Shown one piece after another: positions 62,167 through 64,000 of a DNA stretch of 64,000 nucleotides (within the stretch, counting starts at the first letter, position 1; each line of letters starts with the position of its first letter). A program made the translations under genes and the position numbers. The stretch comes from 62-47 sp051954235 (GTDB lineage: Bacteria > Pseudomonadota > Alphaproteobacteria > Rhizobiales > Xanthobacteraceae), in assembly GCA_051954235.1 (NCBI GenBank), contig JBQCHY010000116.1:62001-126000 (forward strand). The letters are read 5' to 3'. The notes beneath the pieces were generated by a model. The model had not been told where the DNA came from and ran no database searches. It saw only the letters and a list, made by a program, of their open reading frames with translations.

Positions 62167-63177
62167 ATGGATCAGGTGTCAACGATTGCGACCGTCTGGG
62201 CCTTCATCATTGCCTTCGCGGTGTTCGTGTATGTCGTGATGGACGGCTTCGATCTCGGCCTCGGCATGCTCTTTCCGCTGTTTCCGAAGAAGGAAGACCG
62301 CGACGTCATGATGAACAGCGTCGCGCCGGTCTGGGACGGCAACGAGACGTGGCTGGTGCTCGGCGGCGGCGGCCTGTTCGCCGCCTTTCCGTTGGCCTAT
62401 GCGGTTCTGATGCCTGCGCTCTACACTCCGATCGTCGCGATGCTGCTCGGCCTGGTCTTTCGCGGCGTTGCCTTCGAATTCCGATGGCGCTCGCAGCGCG
62501 AACGCAACCGCTGGGACGTTGCGTTTGCGGGCGGCTCGCTGGTCGCGGCGCTGGCGCAAGGCATTGCGCTCGGCGCCATCCTCCAAGGCGTGCAGGTGGC
62601 CAACCGCGCTTATGCCGGCGGCTGGTGGGACTGGCTGACGCCGTTCAGCCTTCTCACCGGCGTCGCCGTCGTCATCGGCTACTGCCTGCTCGGCGCGACA
62701 TGGCTGGTGATGAAGACCACCGGCGATCTGCGCGAAAAAGCCTATCACCTGAGCTGGTGGCTGTTGTTCGCCATGCTCGGCGCGATCGGCGCGGTCAGTC
62801 TGGCGACGCCGTTCCTCGATGTCGAATACGCACGGCGCTGGTTCACCTGGCCAAACCTGCTGTTCACCGCGCCGGTGCCGATCGCGGTCGCGGCGGTCAC
62901 CGCGATGCTGTTGCAAAGTCTCGCGCGCCGTCAGGACTACAAGCCGTTCGTGCTCTCGCTCATCTTGTTCGCACTTTCGTATGCGGGGCTCGGCATCAGC
63001 ATGTATCCCTATATCGTGCCGCGCAGCATCACGATCTGGCAAGCTGCCGCTCCGGAGGGTAGCCAGTTGTTCATGCTGGTCGGCGTGTCGATCCTGATTC
63101 CGATTATCCTGATCTACACCGGATGGGCCTACTGGGTGTTCCGCGGCAAGGTCGATCCGCAGAGCGGATATCACTGA
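62167..63177 (+). CDS. cydB: Quinol oxidase subunit II (bd type)
   Basis: A 336-residue membrane protein with about eight segments: VVMDGFDLGLGMLFPLFPKK, VAPVWDGNETWLVLGGGGLF, FRGVAFEFRWRS and SMYPYIVPRSITIWQAAAPE, the standard CydB/CioB sequence. The frame can start at GTG 62158 (overlapping the cydA stop) or ATG 62167; the ATG was chosen. It is followed by the DUF2474 gene with a one-base overlap of stop and start. Confidence 0.95.
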   Translation: MDQVSTIATVWAFIIAFAVFVYVVMDGFDLGLGMLFPLFPKKEDRDVMMNSVAPVWDGNETWLVLGGGGLFAAFPLAYAVLMPALYTPIVAMLLGLVFRGVAFEFRWRSQRERNRWDVAFAGGSLVAALAQGIALGAILQGVQVANRAYAGGWWDWLTPFSLLTGVAVVIGYCLLGATWLVMKTTGDLREKAYHLSWWLLFAMLGAIGAVSLATPFLDVEYARRWFTWPNLLFTAPVPIAVAAVTAMLLQSLARRQDYKPFVLSLILFALSYAGLGISMYPYIVPRSITIWQAAAPEGSQLFMLVGVSILIPIILIYTGWAYWVFRGKVDPQSGYH

Positions 63178-63305
63178 TGACAACGCACAACGATAAATCG
63201 TCGTTGCCGCAACGCCTGTCGTGGTTCGTCGTGTTGTGGCTCGGTGGTGTCGGCAGCGTGGCTCTTGTCGCCTATGGCCTGCGATTGTGGATCGCACCGC
63301 ATTGA
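63177..63305 (+). CDS. DUF2474 small membrane subunit of bd oxidase
   Basis: A 42-residue peptide with one membrane segment (WFVVLWLGGVGSVALVAYGL) and conserved LPQRLSWFVVLW start. DUF2474 peptides lie after cioAB-type genes and resemble CydX/CydZ in size and position, so it is a likely accessory subunit. Its ATG overlaps the cydB stop (TGATG). Confidence 0.85.
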   Translation: MTTHNDKSSLPQRLSWFVVLWLGGVGSVALVAYGLRLWIAPH

Positions 63306-63460
63306 TTCGTCACAAAGTCAGGCCATGCTGATTTGACGGTATCGGGTAACGATTGATTCGCTATCCGGCGACGGCTTGCCATCCATGCGAGGGTACGGTT
63401 TGATACCCTCGATATCACGATATCGTTCGATGGTTCGCACGCCGACAACAAGGATTGCCG

Positions 63461-64000
63461 ATGCTTCGCTTTCGACGCTTGCTGTGGATGCCAATGCTGG
63501 CCGCGATGTTGATCGCTCTTCCGACGTCGCACGGCTTCAGTCAGAGCCAGAGCGAGGATATGAATATCGGCGACGAGCCGGGGCGCGTGCCGGACGAATC
63601 CGTGCAACTGCCGCCGCAGTTCCAACGACAGATGGTGCTCTATCGCACCACCGAGCCGCCGGGCACCATCATCGTCCATACGTCCGAACGCTTCCTCTAT
63701 CTGGTGCAAGGCAATGGCCGCGCCATCCGCTACGGCGTTCGCGTCGGCCGCGAAGGCTTTCAATGGCAGGGGCTGTTGAAGATCACGCGCAAGGCCGAAT
63801 GGCCCGACTGGACACCGCCGCCGGAGATGATCCAGCGCCAGCCCTATCTGCCGCGCTTCATGGCCGGCGGCCCCGGCAATCCGCTTGGTGCCCGCGCGAT
63901 GTATCTCGGCACCACGGTCTACCGCATTCACGGCACCAACCAGCCCGACACCATCGGCAAGGCCGTGTCGTCGGGATGTTTCGGCATGGTCAATGCCGAC
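63461..64000 (+). CDS. L,D-transpeptidase (YkuD family), 3' end missing
   Basis: The first 180 residues of a periplasmic L,D-transpeptidase; the gene runs off the right edge. Signal peptide MLRFRRLLWMPMLAAMLIAL (ends near SHG), then the YkuD domain from ~70: TIIVHTSERFLYLVQGNGRA, RYGVRVGREGFQWQG, YRIHGTNQPDTIGKAVSSGC and FGMVNAD. The catalytic His (IHGTN) and Cys (SSGC) are present. The usual Arg two residues after the Cys is Gly here (SGCFGM). AAGGA precedes the ATG. It makes 3-3 cross-links in peptidoglycan or anchors proteins. Confidence 0.88.
   Translation, partial: MLRFRRLLWMPMLAAMLIALPTSHGFSQSQSEDMNIGDEPGRVPDESVQLPPQFQRQMVLYRTTEPPGTIIVHTSERFLYLVQGNGRAIRYGVRVGREGFQWQGLLKITRKAEWPDWTPPPEMIQRQPYLPRFMAGGPGNPLGARAMYLGTTVYRIHGTNQPDTIGKAVSSGCFGMVNAD

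Overview
The window is GC-rich chromosomal DNA with short intergenic gaps and dense operons. The gene set (sox thiosulfate oxidation, box aerobic benzoyl-CoA pathway, XRE-shikimate-kinase BoxR, pst-pho, cobalamin riboswitch) and the many GC-rich palindromic intergenic repeats point to an alphaproteobacterium of the Bradyrhizobium / Rhodopseudomonas / Afipia group (Nitrobacteraceae). This placement is inferred from gene content; no rRNA or tRNA gene is visible.

Layout: (1) 1-2.3 kb, cobalamin assembly: start of cobU/cobP behind a B12 riboswitch, and divergent cobT-cobS. (2) 2.4-14.3 kb, sulfur oxidation: a long leftward run soxC, soxD, soxX, soxY, soxZ, soxA, soxK, soxB, two DsrE-like genes, a GlcG/HbpS-like gene, then a persulfide dioxygenase-rhodanese fusion coupled to a tyrosine-phosphatase-like gene; soxR (ArsR type) and a metallohydrolase run rightwards from the same divergent promoter. 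(3) 14.4-26.6 kb, mixed catabolic genes: DUF938 methyltransferase, nitronate monooxygenase, two MFS transporters, VOC and carboxymuconolactone-decarboxylase-like proteins, a pair of acyl-CoA dehydrogenases, a secreted alpha/beta hydrolase and a LysR regulator. (4) 26.9-35 kb, the phosphate regulon ybhN-like, phoR, pstS, pstC, pstA, pstB, phoU, phoB (all leftward) with tandem Pho boxes before pstS. (5) 35.5-39.5 kb, OmpA/BON envelope protein, polysaccharide deacetylase and an SDR. (6) 39.6-56.8 kb, aerobic aromatic-acid degradation: boxA, boxB, boxC, benzoate-CoA ligase, BoxR, a Liv-type ABC importer with its binding protein, and a feruloyl-CoA-synthase-like ligase. (7) 57-64 kb, a hybrid receiver/DUF3369-like/histidine kinase with an OmpR regulator, an ECF sigma factor, a small secreted protein, a cyanide-insensitive-type cydAB quinol oxidase with a DUF2474 peptide, and the start of an L,D-transpeptidase.

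How it works together: thiosulfate and persulfides would be oxidised in the periplasm by SoxXA/YZ/B/CD, with SoxR sensing persulfide. Benzoate would be imported by the Liv system, activated by the ligase and opened by BoxAB/BoxC, with BoxR sensing benzoyl-CoA. A shared 13-bp motif (TGCA-N-CATAAT-TC type) lies at the boxC, ligase/boxR and binding-protein promoters and is a candidate BoxR operator. The 3,4-dehydroadipyl-CoA semialdehyde dehydrogenase (boxD) is not in the window.

The most unusual structure is a pair of ~415-bp units at 23870-24284 and 26526-26941. Each is a small GIY-YIG nuclease gene enclosed by 35-bp inverted REP-like arms. One copy is intact and one is frameshifted. The same REP family forms the C-terminus of the LysR protein and part of the N-terminus of the HbpS-like protein. 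This resembles a REP-dispersal system that uses a GIY-YIG protein in place of a RAYT transposase.
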